Shown here one piece after another: positions 7,579 to 13,481 of a stretch of 13,481 nt of DNA; position 1 is the stretch's first letter; each line of letters opens with the position of its first letter. A model generated the notes under the pieces. The model did not search any database, was not told the origin of the DNA, and saw only the letters and a program-made list of their open reading frames with translations. The position numbers and the translations under genes are program-made. Source of the DNA: JBARRO01 sp049644265 (lineage in GTDB: Bacteria > Bacteroidota > Ignavibacteria > UBA10030); the NCBI GenBank assembly GCA_049644265.1, contig JBARRO010000254.1, positions 1-13,481 on the forward strand, read 5' to 3'.

Positions 7579-7833
7579 TTGTTTCAGGCCAAAATTGTAG
7601 TGACATTAAGAAAATCCATCCTCGACCCGCAGGGCAAGGCTGTGCAGCACGGGATTCATTCGCTGGGGTACCGGAGCGTGGAAGATGTCCGGATCGGGAA
7701 GTTCATCGAAATGCACGTGGATGCCAAAACACGGGAGGAAGCAGAGCGGGTTACGAAGGAAGCGTGTCAGAAGCTTTTGGCCAATCCGGTGATGGAGGAT
7801 TTTAGTTTTGATTTAAAGGAAGTTGAAAGTTGA
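7579..7833 (+). CDS. purS: Phosphoribosylformylglycinamidine synthase subunit PurS
   Basis: PurS is the small subunit that links the glutaminase PurQ to PurL in the fourth step of purine synthesis (FGAR to FGAM). The 84-residue protein has the usual family length, with the conserved opening (KIVVTLRKSILDPQG), VEDVRIGKF in the middle and QKLLANPVMEDF near the end. It starts at TTG behind a very strong ribosome binding site. The last codons and the stop TGA (7831-7833) lie inside the heptad array that fills the gap to purQ: the unit AGTTGAA begins at 7821. The family normally ends about here, so the protein looks complete. No purL is present in the window, so the third subunit must be encoded elsewhere. 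Confidence 0.95.
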   Translation: MFQAKIVVTLRKSILDPQGKAVQHGIHSLGYRSVEDVRIGKFIEMHVDAKTREEAERVTKEACQKLLANPVMEDFSFDLKEVES

Positions 7834-7996
7834 AAGTTGTAGGTTGAAAGTTGTAGGTCGTAGGGGAAGGTGTTGGCTGATAGGTGGTAGATATAGGGAA
7901 GAGAAAAAATATCGGTTAACGATTCACTTTTCACTTTTCGCTTATCGCTTTTCACTATTCACGATTTACTATTTACTATTCACTGACTCCTCATCC
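7821..7996. repeat. Composite heptanucleotide repeat element C, inverted (purS-purQ gap)
   Basis: Two blocks of 7-nt units flank a less regular centre. The left block (7821-7862) has six units such as AGTTGAA and AGTTGTA, which on the other strand read TTCAACT-like, the same family as block 3 of elements A and B. The right block (7921-7983) has nine perfect units such as TTTTCAC and TATTCAC, which on the other strand read GTGAAAA-like, the same family as block 1. The element is therefore the same assembly in reverse, without the CGAAACT block. Its reverse complement shares with 977-1013 a stretch running GTGAAAAGCGATAAG through GTTAACCG, with three substitutions and one 7-nt gap. The central part (about 7863-7920) is purine-rich and only loosely periodic. 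The left block overlaps the purS stop codon; the right block ends 13 nt before the purQ ATG. Confidence 0.9.
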
Positions 7997-8734
7997 ATGC
8001 TCAAATTCGGCATCGTCGTTTTCCCCGGCTCCAATTGCGACCATGATGCGCAGTTTGTGGCGGGGGAAATCATGAAGCAGGAAGCGCGGTTCATCTGGCA
8101 CAAGGAATCGTCGCTGGGCGATGTCGATGTTGTGATCCTGCCGGGAGGATTCTCGTATGGGGATTACCTCCGGTGCGGGGCCATCGCACGGTTTTCGCCG
8201 ATTATGAACGATGTCCTTCGATTCGCCGGGCGGGGAGGAATGGTGATTGGAATTTGCAACGGGTTCCAGGTTCTCACGGAAGCGGGATTGCTTCCGGGGG
8301 TGCTGTTGAGGAACCGGTCCTTGCGGTTCATTTGCAAGGACGTGCACGTACGAGTAGAGAATTCAGGTTCGAGGTTCACGAACGCCTGCAAAGTGGGGGA
8401 CGTGCTCACCATCCCCATCGCGCACGGAGAAGGAAACTACTTCACAGACGCAGACACAATCAAGAAACTGGAAGACAGCGGCCAGGTTGTCCTTCGGTAT
8501 TGCGACCGTCAGGGTCACGTGACGGATGAAGCGAATCCGAACGGCTCCATGGCGAACATCGCCGGGATCACCAATGAGCGGGGGAATATATTGGGGATGA
8601 TGCCGCATCCCGAGCGGGCTGCCGACCCGATCCTTCGACGTACTGACGGACAGAAAATTTTCCAATCGATCATTCAGAGCTTTACAACGCAAGAACGCAT
8701 TTCAACGATGGCGATGACACCGACTATCTCATAG
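7997..8734 (+). CDS. purQ: Phosphoribosylformylglycinamidine synthase subunit PurQ (glutaminase)
   Basis: PurQ hydrolyses glutamine and feeds ammonia to PurL for FGAM formation. The ATG at 7997 is chosen because the protein then begins MLKFGIVVFPGSNCDHD, the conserved family start. The frame is open further upstream, but only through repeat DNA. The 245-residue product has the class I glutaminase nucleophile Cys87 in GICNGFQVL and the His204/Glu206 pair in PHPERA, so the triad is intact. GGFSYGDYLRCGAIA (51-65) is also typical. The last ~12 residues (TQERISTMAMTPTIS region) run past the usual family end and look unconserved. No Shine-Dalgarno site is visible, since the leader is heptad repeat. 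The stop overlaps the ribosome binding site of tatA, 12 nt upstream of that gene. Confidence 0.95.
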   Translation: MLKFGIVVFPGSNCDHDAQFVAGEIMKQEARFIWHKESSLGDVDVVILPGGFSYGDYLRCGAIARFSPIMNDVLRFAGRGGMVIGICNGFQVLTEAGLLPGVLLRNRSLRFICKDVHVRVENSGSRFTNACKVGDVLTIPIAHGEGNYFTDADTIKKLEDSGQVVLRYCDRQGHVTDEANPNGSMANIAGITNERGNILGMMPHPERAADPILRRTDGQKIFQSIIQSFTTQERISTMAMTPTIS

Positions 8735-8746
8735 AGGAGTTCGAAT

Positions 8747-8950
8747 ATGTTTGGTAATATTGGCGGTTCCGAGTTATTCCTGATTTTGCTTATCATCCTT
8801 GTTTTCTTCGGCGCAAAAAAACTCCCCGACCTTGCCAAGGGGTTGGGACAGGGCATTCGTGAGTTTCGGAAAGCTGCTCGCGACGTTCAGGACGAAGTCG
8901 AGAAAGACACCAAGCAGCTGGACGACAAGAACAGCACCGACAAGAAATAA
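8747..8950 (+). CDS. tatA: Sec-independent protein translocase subunit TatA/TatE family
   Basis: TatA-type proteins assemble into the pore element that exports folded proteins carrying twin-arginine signals. The 67-residue product has the standard plan: a very short N terminus, one transmembrane helix (about 9-20, rich in Leu/Ile/Val), the Phe-Gly hinge (21-22), an amphipathic helix (about 24-43, KKLPDLAKGLGQGIREFRK) and a charged, likely disordered tail. AGAGGAG at 8733-8739 gives a good ribosome binding site for ATG 8747. Short TatA, TatE and TatB proteins are hard to separate by sequence alone; the absence of a long tail favours TatA/E. No tatC is seen nearby, so the core receptor must be elsewhere. 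Confidence 0.93.
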   Translation: MFGNIGGSELFLILLIILVFFGAKKLPDLAKGLGQGIREFRKAARDVQDEVEKDTKQLDDKNSTDKK

Positions 8951-9005
8951 GCAGCGACCTTCTGCGATCCTTCCTCGTTCCCGTCCGTGGTGAGTCGAAG
9001 CCCGC

Positions 9006-9020
9006 GCGACGGCTCGTCGC
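9006..9020 (+). other. Small perfect hairpin just before the gatA start
   Basis: GCGACG (9006-9011) and CGTCGC (9015-9020) are a perfect 6-bp inverted repeat around the loop GCT, all G/C-rich except one A-T pair per arm. It ends 6 nt before the GTG start of gatA, where a Shine-Dalgarno site would be expected but is absent. No T tract follows, so it is not a typical intrinsic terminator. The rest of the 76-nt gap (8951-9026) shows nothing I recognise. Confidence 0.55.
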
Positions 9021-9026
9021 CTCAAC

Positions 9027-10442
9027 GTGGTGAAGACCTTTGATTCCATACAGAAGGGCCTTGAAGCCGGGACAACCTCCTGCGAGGCATTGACCCAGGA
9101 ATACCTCCGTGCCATTGAGTCCCACAAGGGTCTCAACGCATTCCTCTCGGTGTTCCAGGATCAAGCCCTTGAGCAGGCGAAGGCCGTGGATCGGAAGCTC
9201 AAAGCAGGGAACGCAGGACCGCTGGCAGGCATGGTCGTTTCCGTCAAGGATGTAATCTGTGTGAAGGATCAAAGGGTTACCTGCGGGTCGAAGATTCTGG
9301 AAGAGTTTGTTTCTGTCTACGACGCCACGGCGGTGGCGCGATTGCGCGCTGCCGATGCAGTCATCATCGGCAAGTGCAACATGGATGAATTTGCGATGGG
9401 TTCCTCGACGGAGAACTCGGCGTATGGCCGCGTCAAGCTTCCCCAGGATGAATCGCGCGTGCCGGGAGGTTCGAGCGGCGGCTCTGCGGTCGCAGTCAAA
9501 ACCGGAATGTCCACGACCTCGTTGGGTTCCGACACTGGTGGTTCCGTTCGTCAGCCGGCGTCGTTCACAGGAGTGGTCGGCCTGAAGCCGACCTACGGAC
9601 GTGTGTCTCGCTACGGCCTGGTTGCATTCGCCTCTTCGTTCGACTGCATCGGCGCTTTCGGTCTTTGCACCAAAGATGTTGCGCGTGTCCTGAACGTCAT
9701 CGCGGGTCATGACGAATGCGATTCAACTTCTGCCACGATCCCGGTTCCCGATTACTCGGCTTCGATGACGAAGAGCGTGAAGGGATTGCGAGTCGGGTTA
9801 CCGAGAGAGTACTTCGACAGCTCCCTGAACGCAGAGATCCGGTCTTCCATCGAGTCGAAGCTGGATGTTCTCCGGGAACACGGAGCGACAGTGGAGGAAG
9901 TTTCTCTCCCGCACACGGAGTACACAATTGCCGCGTACTACATCCTCGCAACAGCCGAGGCATCCTCGAACCTGGCGCGTTACGATGGTGCCCGGTATGG
10001 TTTTCGGTCGAAGGATGTAAAGAACTTGTCGGAAATGTATGTGAAATCCCGCAGTGTGGGGTTTGGACCCGAAGTCAAACGACGGATCATGCTTGGAACA
10101 TACGTGCTTTCGTCGGGCTACTACGATGCCTATTACCGAAAAGGACAGAAGGTGCGTCGGTTAATTCAGGAGGACTTCACCAAAGCATTCAAGAAGGTTG
10201 ATGTGCTCATCACCCCGACCGCGCCCAGCACAGCGTTTAAAGCAGGAGAAAAAGTCGACGATCCTCTGCAGATGTATCTATCAGATATCTACACGACCTC
10301 TGCGAATCTTGCCGGAATTCCCGGAATCAGCATCCCGTGCGGGAATGACCGCCAGGGGCTTCCGATAGGCCTGCAGGTTCTGGGAAAGCAGTTCGACGAA
10401 CAGACTGTTCTGCGTGTCGCGGATTTTTTGGAACAGGGGTGA
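9027..10442 (+). CDS. gatA: Asp-tRNA(Asn)/Glu-tRNA(Gln) amidotransferase subunit A
   Basis: GatA is the amidase of GatCAB, which converts misacylated Glu-tRNA(Gln) or Asp-tRNA(Asn) to the correct aminoacyl-tRNA by releasing ammonia from glutamine. The 471-residue protein has an intact amidase-signature triad: Lys74 (VSVKDVI), cis-Ser149 (GGSSGGSAVAV) and nucleophile Ser173 (SDTGGSVRQPASF), with 75- and 24-residue spacings as in known GatA. The start is GTG 9027, with no evident Shine-Dalgarno site. The C terminus is short: it stops at FLEQG, whereas many relatives continue about a dozen residues after the EQ motif. The stop codon lies 8 nt before the first heptad of element B. gatB and gatC are not in the window. 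Function is secure. Confidence 0.95.
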   Translation: MVKTFDSIQKGLEAGTTSCEALTQEYLRAIESHKGLNAFLSVFQDQALEQAKAVDRKLKAGNAGPLAGMVVSVKDVICVKDQRVTCGSKILEEFVSVYDATAVARLRAADAVIIGKCNMDEFAMGSSTENSAYGRVKLPQDESRVPGGSSGGSAVAVKTGMSTTSLGSDTGGSVRQPASFTGVVGLKPTYGRVSRYGLVAFASSFDCIGAFGLCTKDVARVLNVIAGHDECDSTSATIPVPDYSASMTKSVKGLRVGLPREYFDSSLNAEIRSSIESKLDVLREHGATVEEVSLPHTEYTIAAYYILATAEASSNLARYDGARYGFRSKDVKNLSEMYVKSRSVGFGPEVKRRIMLGTYVLSSGYYDAYYRKGQKVRRLIQEDFTKAFKKVDVLITPTAPSTAFKAGEKVDDPLQMYLSDIYTTSANLAGIPGISIPCGNDRQGLPIGLQVLGKQFDEQTVLRVADFLEQG

Positions 10443-10723
10443 CAATGGTCAATGAGCAATGAGTAATGAGTAATGAGTTGTGAGTTAAGAGTGATTAGTC
10501 AATAGTAAACAGTGAACAGTAATCAGTAGACAGTGAAGAGTAAACAGCAAATAGTGAAAAGTGAATGTGAAGAGATGGTGAGTGGTAACGCGAAACTCAA
10601 AACTTGAAACTAGAAACTCGAAACTAAAAACTCGAAACTGACAACATTCAATCTTCAATTTTCAACTTACAACATTCAACTTTATCTAATCTACAATTGA
10701 CAATTTACAACTGATAATTTTCT
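10443..10723. repeat. Composite heptanucleotide repeat element B (gatA-sucD gap)
   Basis: This is the longest and most regular element. Block 1 (10450-10561) is 16 consecutive 7-nt units without an indel, every one ending in AG (pattern YNNNNAG, for example TAATGAG, TAAACAG, TGAAAAG). After an irregular joint of 29 nt, block 2 (10591-10639) has seven perfect units ending in AAACT (CGAAACT, AGAAACT). The 6-nt joint GACAAC, identical to that in element A, leads to block 3 (10646-10680), five units like ATTCAAC and TTTCAAC. After another 10 nt there are four more units (10691-10718) like CTACAAT and TTACAAC. Five nt remain before the sucD ATG. I see no ribosome binding site, convincing promoter or terminator in the gap. 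The final 28 nt are A/T-rich. Confidence 0.95.
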
Positions 10724-11740
10724 ATGAGCATCCTCGTCGATAAAAACACCCGTCTCGTCGTCCAGGGAATCACTGGGGGAGAAGGCACCTTCCATACTAA
10801 ACAAATGATCGAGTACGGCACCAACGTTGTTGCCGGCGTCACGCCGGGCAAAGGAGGATCGTCGTACCGCGGAAACGAAAAAGACCAGCTCGCCCGAGCG
10901 GTGCCGGTGTTCAACACCGTTGCCGATGCTGTCAGGCAGGAAGGCGCGAACACTTCCGTGATTTTTGTGCCGGCAGCATTTGCGGCCGACGCGATCATGG
11001 AAGCTGCGGAGGCCGGTGTGAAGCTGGTCGTCACCATTACCGAAGGGATTCCCGCCGCGGATATGATCAAAGTTTACGATTACCTGCGAGCTAAAGGGGT
11101 GAGAATGATCGGCCCGAACTGTCCGGGCATCATCACACCCGGACAATGCAAAGTTGGTATCATGCCGGGGTTCATTCACAAACCCGGCCGCGTGGGACTC
11201 ATCTCCCGCAGTGGAACGCTGACCTACGAGGCAGTCTGGCAGCTCACCGAACGCGGCATCGGCCAGTCGACCTGTGTCGGCATTGGCGGCGATCCGGTTA
11301 TCGGAACGCGCTTCATCGATGCCGTCAAACTCTTCAACGAGGATGATCGCACGGACGGCATTCTTATGATCGGCGAAATCGGCGGCTCGGCAGAGGAGGA
11401 GGCTGCGGAGTACATTAGAGCTCACGTGAAGAAGCCGGTGGTTGGTTTTATCGCCGGCCGGACAGCGCCTCCGGGCCGACGCATGGGACATGCGGGAGCC
11501 ATCATTTCAGGGGGGAAAGGCACCGCAGATGAAAAAATGAAGGCGATGCGGGAAGCGGGGATTCTCGTAGCGGAAAGCCCGGCATTGTTGGGAGAGACGA
11601 TGGAGAAGGCGTTAAGAAAAAGTTCAAAGTCTAAAGTTCAAAGTTCAAAGAGCAAGGAGAGTTCAAAGTCCAAAGTTCACAGTTCAAAGAGTAAAGAGAG
11701 TTCAAAGGGAAAAGTCGTACGAAAGAAAGCTAATCGCTAA
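10724..11740 (+). CDS. sucD: Succinyl-CoA synthetase alpha subunit with repeat-derived C-terminal tail
   Basis: The alpha subunit binds CoA and carries the phospho-histidine in the reversible step succinyl-CoA + NDP/ADP + Pi to succinate + NTP/ATP + CoA. The core (1 to about 298) is well conserved: the CoA-binding start (QGITGGEGTFH), TPGKGG (40-45), GPNCPGIITPG (130-140), SRSGTLTYE (161-169) and GRRMGHAGAI with the active His256. Relative to typical SucD there seem to be about nine extra residues after TPGKGG (around 46-60). The last ~40 residues (from about 299) are not family sequence: a Ser/Lys-rich tail with a 13-residue tandem repeat encoded by heptad DNA. sucC is not adjacent. The start ATG is fixed by the conserved N terminus SILVDKNTR. 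The HerA-type gene follows after 18 nt. Confidence 0.95.
   Translation: MSILVDKNTRLVVQGITGGEGTFHTKQMIEYGTNVVAGVTPGKGGSSYRGNEKDQLARAVPVFNTVADAVRQEGANTSVIFVPAAFAADAIMEAAEAGVKLVVTITEGIPAADMIKVYDYLRAKGVRMIGPNCPGIITPGQCKVGIMPGFIHKPGRVGLISRSGTLTYEAVWQLTERGIGQSTCVGIGGDPVIGTRFIDAVKLFNEDDRTDGILMIGEIGGSAEEEAAEYIRAHVKKPVVGFIAGRTAPPGRRMGHAGAIISGGKGTADEKMKAMREAGILVAESPALLGETMEKALRKSSKSKVQSSKSKESSKSKVHSSKSKESSKGKVVRKKANR
11621..11720 (+). repeat. Coding heptad array: 39-nt tandem repeat in the sucD tail
   Basis: Two full 39-nt copies (11621-11659, 11660-11698) and the start of a third (from 11699) are each built of five AGNNNAA heptads (AGTTCAA, AGTCTAA, AGAGCAA) plus 4 nt. Since 39 is divisible by three, the sucD frame is kept, giving SSKSKVQSSKSKE, then SSKSKVHSSKSKE, then SSKGKVV. 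The two full copies differ at four bases, all in codon third positions, three of them silent. Confidence 0.93.
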
Positions 11741-11756
11741 CCGCCAACCGCTAACC
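11729..11756 (+). repeat. GCTAACC heptads joining sucD stop to the HerA-type gene
   Basis: Four consecutive units, GCTAATC, GCTAACC, GCCAACC and GCTAACC, end 2 nt before the ATG at 11759. The sucD stop TAA (11738-11740) falls inside the second unit. A related unit, GTTAACC, occurs in element A at 1005-1011 and, on the other strand, in element C just before its right block (7914-7920). Confidence 0.85.
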
Positions 11757-11758
11757 AC

Positions 11759-13363
11759 ATGTGGGAAGAAAAACGTATCGGACTTGTTCGGGAGATTTCG
11801 AGCGCATACCTGACTGTCCTGATCGATCAGCAAATCACCTCGCTCTCGAAAAAAATCGGGGATAAGATCTACTACATCGGCCAGATCGGGTCCTACGTGC
11901 TTGTTCCGGTGGGGAAAAACTTTGTGATCGGCATCGTTTCCGAATTCAAGAAGATTGATGTCCACGAAGACGGAAGAGCCTCCGGTCGGTTTCTCATGTC
12001 CGTCACGCTGATCGGCACGATGAAGGGCGGCAAGTATGAAACCGGAGTCTCCATTCTTCCGACAGCCGACACGGTAGTGTATTTGTTGGAGGACAAGGAT
12101 CTCAAGGTCGCCTTTTCGGTCTACCAGAAATTCAATTTTTCCATCGGCCAGCTTTCCTTGTTCGAGAACGAGCGGGCGTATCTCGACCCGAATCGGTTCT
12201 TCGGAAAGCATCTTGCAGTCCTCGGCTCGAGCGGCGCAGGCAAGTCGTGCACCGTGTCGTCGATTCTCCAAAAGGTCGTCGCCTTACCGGACGCCAATAT
12301 CGTGCTGATCGACATCCATAACGAATACCGGAAGGCATTCCCGGAGGGAAGCAAACACTTCGACCTGGCGGCACTGGAGCTTCCTTACTGGCTGATGAAC
12401 TTCGAGGAAATGCAGGAAATGTTTATCGATGACGACGACGAAAATGCCTCGGTCCACATCTCCATGTTGCAGGACCTGATTCTCGTGTCGAAAAAAGCCA
12501 AGAACCCGAATCTTGCAAGCGTCGTGACGATTGACTCGCCCGTGTTTTTTGATTTCAACGAGGTGAGGGCGAAAATCCAGTTCCTTGATACGGAAAAGAC
12601 TTCCTCGGCGGCGGGGACCAAAGAGGGACCTTACTACGGAAAATTCACACGATTGCTCGTGCGGCTCAACAGCAAACTGAACGACCCCCGTTACGCATTC
12701 ATGTTCAAGCCGAAAGTGTGTCTGGAGTCGGAGTCGGCGAAGGCACTGATGATGATGATCTTCGGCCTGAACGGCCAGTCGAAGATTACTATCATGGATA
12801 TGAGCGGGATTCCGTTCGACATTGTAAAGACGGTCGTCGGCCTGATCGCCAGGATCACGTTCGACTTCAATTTCTGGAATCCAAACCGGCGCGACCTCCC
12901 CATCCTGCTCGTCTTCGAAGAGGCGCACAATTATCTGTCAACCACGGGTGAAGGCTCCGCCGTGGCGAGGAAGACCGTTGAGCGGATTGCCAAGGAGGGA
13001 AGAAAATACGGGGTCAGCTGCATGATCGTGAGTCAGCGCCCCTCCGAAATCTCCGAGACGATTCTGTCGCAGTGCAATAACTTTGTCATTCTCAGGCTGC
13101 TGAACCCCATCGACCAGAACTACATCCGCCGGCTTGTGCCCGATACCTTCAGCGGTTTGGAAAGCGTCATTCCTCTGCTGCGCCAGGGAGAGGCAGTGGT
13201 CATCGGCGACTCGATGCCGATGCCCCTGCGTGTTCAGATCGACATGCCCAACCCCACTCCGGACAGTTCCGACGTCTTCTTCTTCGACAAGTGGAAGAAG
13301 CCGGGGGCCAAAACGGATGCGAGCGACGTGATGGAGCGGTGGTGGAGCCAGCAGAAACAATGA
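11759..13363 (+). CDS. HerA/DUF87-family ATPase (FtsK-HerA superfamily)
   Basis: This 534-residue protein is a P-loop ATPase of the HerA type. Such hexameric DNA pumps work with nucleases in archaeal end resection and with nuclease or SIR2-type effectors in bacterial defence. An N-terminal beta-rich segment (about 4-110) fits a HAS-barrel. Walker A is GSSGAGKS (156-163); Walker B is ILLVFEEAH (382-390) with tandem glutamates 387-388; the sensor region SQRPSEISETILSQCNNFVILRL (425-447) is typical of the family. A more variable acidic insert (about 215-285) lies between them. It has no membrane segment. The ATG is preceded by GCTAACC heptads and no Shine-Dalgarno site. No NurA, SIR2 or other partner is visible in the 118 nt downstream, so its specific role cannot be assigned; housekeeping DNA processing and defence are both possible. 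Confidence 0.9.
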   Translation: MWEEKRIGLVREISSAYLTVLIDQQITSLSKKIGDKIYYIGQIGSYVLVPVGKNFVIGIVSEFKKIDVHEDGRASGRFLMSVTLIGTMKGGKYETGVSILPTADTVVYLLEDKDLKVAFSVYQKFNFSIGQLSLFENERAYLDPNRFFGKHLAVLGSSGAGKSCTVSSILQKVVALPDANIVLIDIHNEYRKAFPEGSKHFDLAALELPYWLMNFEEMQEMFIDDDDENASVHISMLQDLILVSKKAKNPNLASVVTIDSPVFFDFNEVRAKIQFLDTEKTSSAAGTKEGPYYGKFTRLLVRLNSKLNDPRYAFMFKPKVCLESESAKALMMMIFGLNGQSKITIMDMSGIPFDIVKTVVGLIARITFDFNFWNPNRRDLPILLVFEEAHNYLSTTGEGSAVARKTVERIAKEGRKYGVSCMIVSQRPSEISETILSQCNNFVILRLLNPIDQNYIRRLVPDTFSGLESVIPLLRQGEAVVIGDSMPMPLRVQIDMPNPTPDSSDVFFFDKWKKPGAKTDASDVMERWWSQQKQ

Positions 13364-13481
13364 GGCATGAGTAGGAAGTAGGGGTTATGTGACAAATAGA
13401 AGTAGACAGCTTTGAGTTCTAGTTTTGCAGGTTGTTCTTTGACATGTTACCTTGCGCACTACCCAGGACTTCCACGGAGTC
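13364..13481. other. Non-coding end of window; weak heptad-like start
   Basis: No gene is recognisable in these 118 nt. The first ~50 nt are purine-rich and contain several 7-nt stretches ending in AG (GCATGAG 13366-13372, TAGGAAG 13373-13379, CAAATAG 13394-13400, TAGACAG 13403-13409, CTTTGAG 13410-13416), resembling a decayed block 1 of elements A and B but with register breaks. The rest shows no structure that I can support. Confidence 0.45.

Noticed and set aside
7823..7996. Upstream extension of the purQ frame by 58 codons, starting at a TTG overlapping the purS stop
   Set aside because: The frame is open only through repeat DNA, and the predicted extension has no PurQ-like sequence; the conserved start is MLKFGIVVFPGSN at 7997.
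8793..9710. 305-codon minus-strand open frame across tatA and gatA, and a similar 243-codon one at 3429-4160
   Set aside because: Both are shadows of well-supported + strand genes, rich in Arg/His/Cys, with no recognisable domain or ribosome binding site.
10450..10561. CRISPR-like array
   Set aside because: Units are 7 nt, contiguous and degenerate, without spacers or longer direct repeats, and no cas gene is nearby.
10697..10718. Promoter in the gap before sucD (TTGACA followed by GATAAT)
   Set aside because: The two boxes are only 10 nt apart, and both fall inside heptad units, which yield such A/T-rich matches by chance.
11621..11740. sucD tail as a frameshifted or wrongly extended reading frame
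   Set aside because: The frame is continuous from the conserved core, the 39-nt period keeps it, and differences between copies fall in third codon positions, so a genuine extension is the simpler reading.
13420..13427. TAGTTTTG, an exact match to the Bacteroidota -7 promoter box TAnnTTTG
   Set aside because: No TTTG box at the expected distance upstream, and no gene start is visible before the window ends.

Overview
This is a gene-dense bacterial stretch of roughly 54% G+C (estimated by eye). Thirteen genes all lie on the + strand. The kind of organism is inferred, not shown. A fused alpha-beta 2-oxoacid dehydrogenase E1, separate PurS and PurQ proteins, a short-type phosphatidylserine decarboxylase and weak or absent Shine-Dalgarno sites at several starts fit a member of the Bacteroidota/Chlorobiota assemblage, perhaps Ignavibacteria-like. 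No rRNA, tRNA, transposase or CRISPR array is visible.

Layout. Positions 1-6077 hold a lipoate-dependent 2-oxoacid dehydrogenase module: the end of lpd (E3), lipB (octanoyltransferase), a fused E1, E2 and lipA (lipoyl synthase). From lipB to lipA the genes are 0-9 nt apart, so one transcript probably makes the complex and the two enzymes that lipoylate its E2. Positions 6087-7563 hold psd and pssA, the two steps that make phosphatidylethanolamine. Then come purS and purQ (two small subunits of the purine enzyme FGAM synthase; purL is not here), tatA (protein export), gatA (tRNA-dependent amidotransferase subunit), sucD (succinyl-CoA synthetase alpha) and a HerA/DUF87-type ATPase.

The unusual part lies between the genes. 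All three intergenic gaps longer than 120 nt (after lpd, after purS, after gatA) are made almost wholly of degenerate 7-nt repeats. These fall into a few sequence families (GTGAAAA-like, CGAAACT-like, TTCAACN-like) joined in a fixed order. The gaps after lpd and gatA carry the same order in the same direction; the one after purS is an inverted copy lacking the middle family. Copies differ by whole 7-nt units. A related heptad array (AGTTCAA-like) has become the 3' end of the sucD reading frame, where it encodes a Lys/Ser-rich tail with a 13-residue tandem repeat, and a run of GCTAACC-like heptads carries the sucD stop codon into the HerA start. The short gaps show no such repeats. I read this as a modular family of heptanucleotide repeats that inserts or grows at gene borders and sometimes becomes coding.
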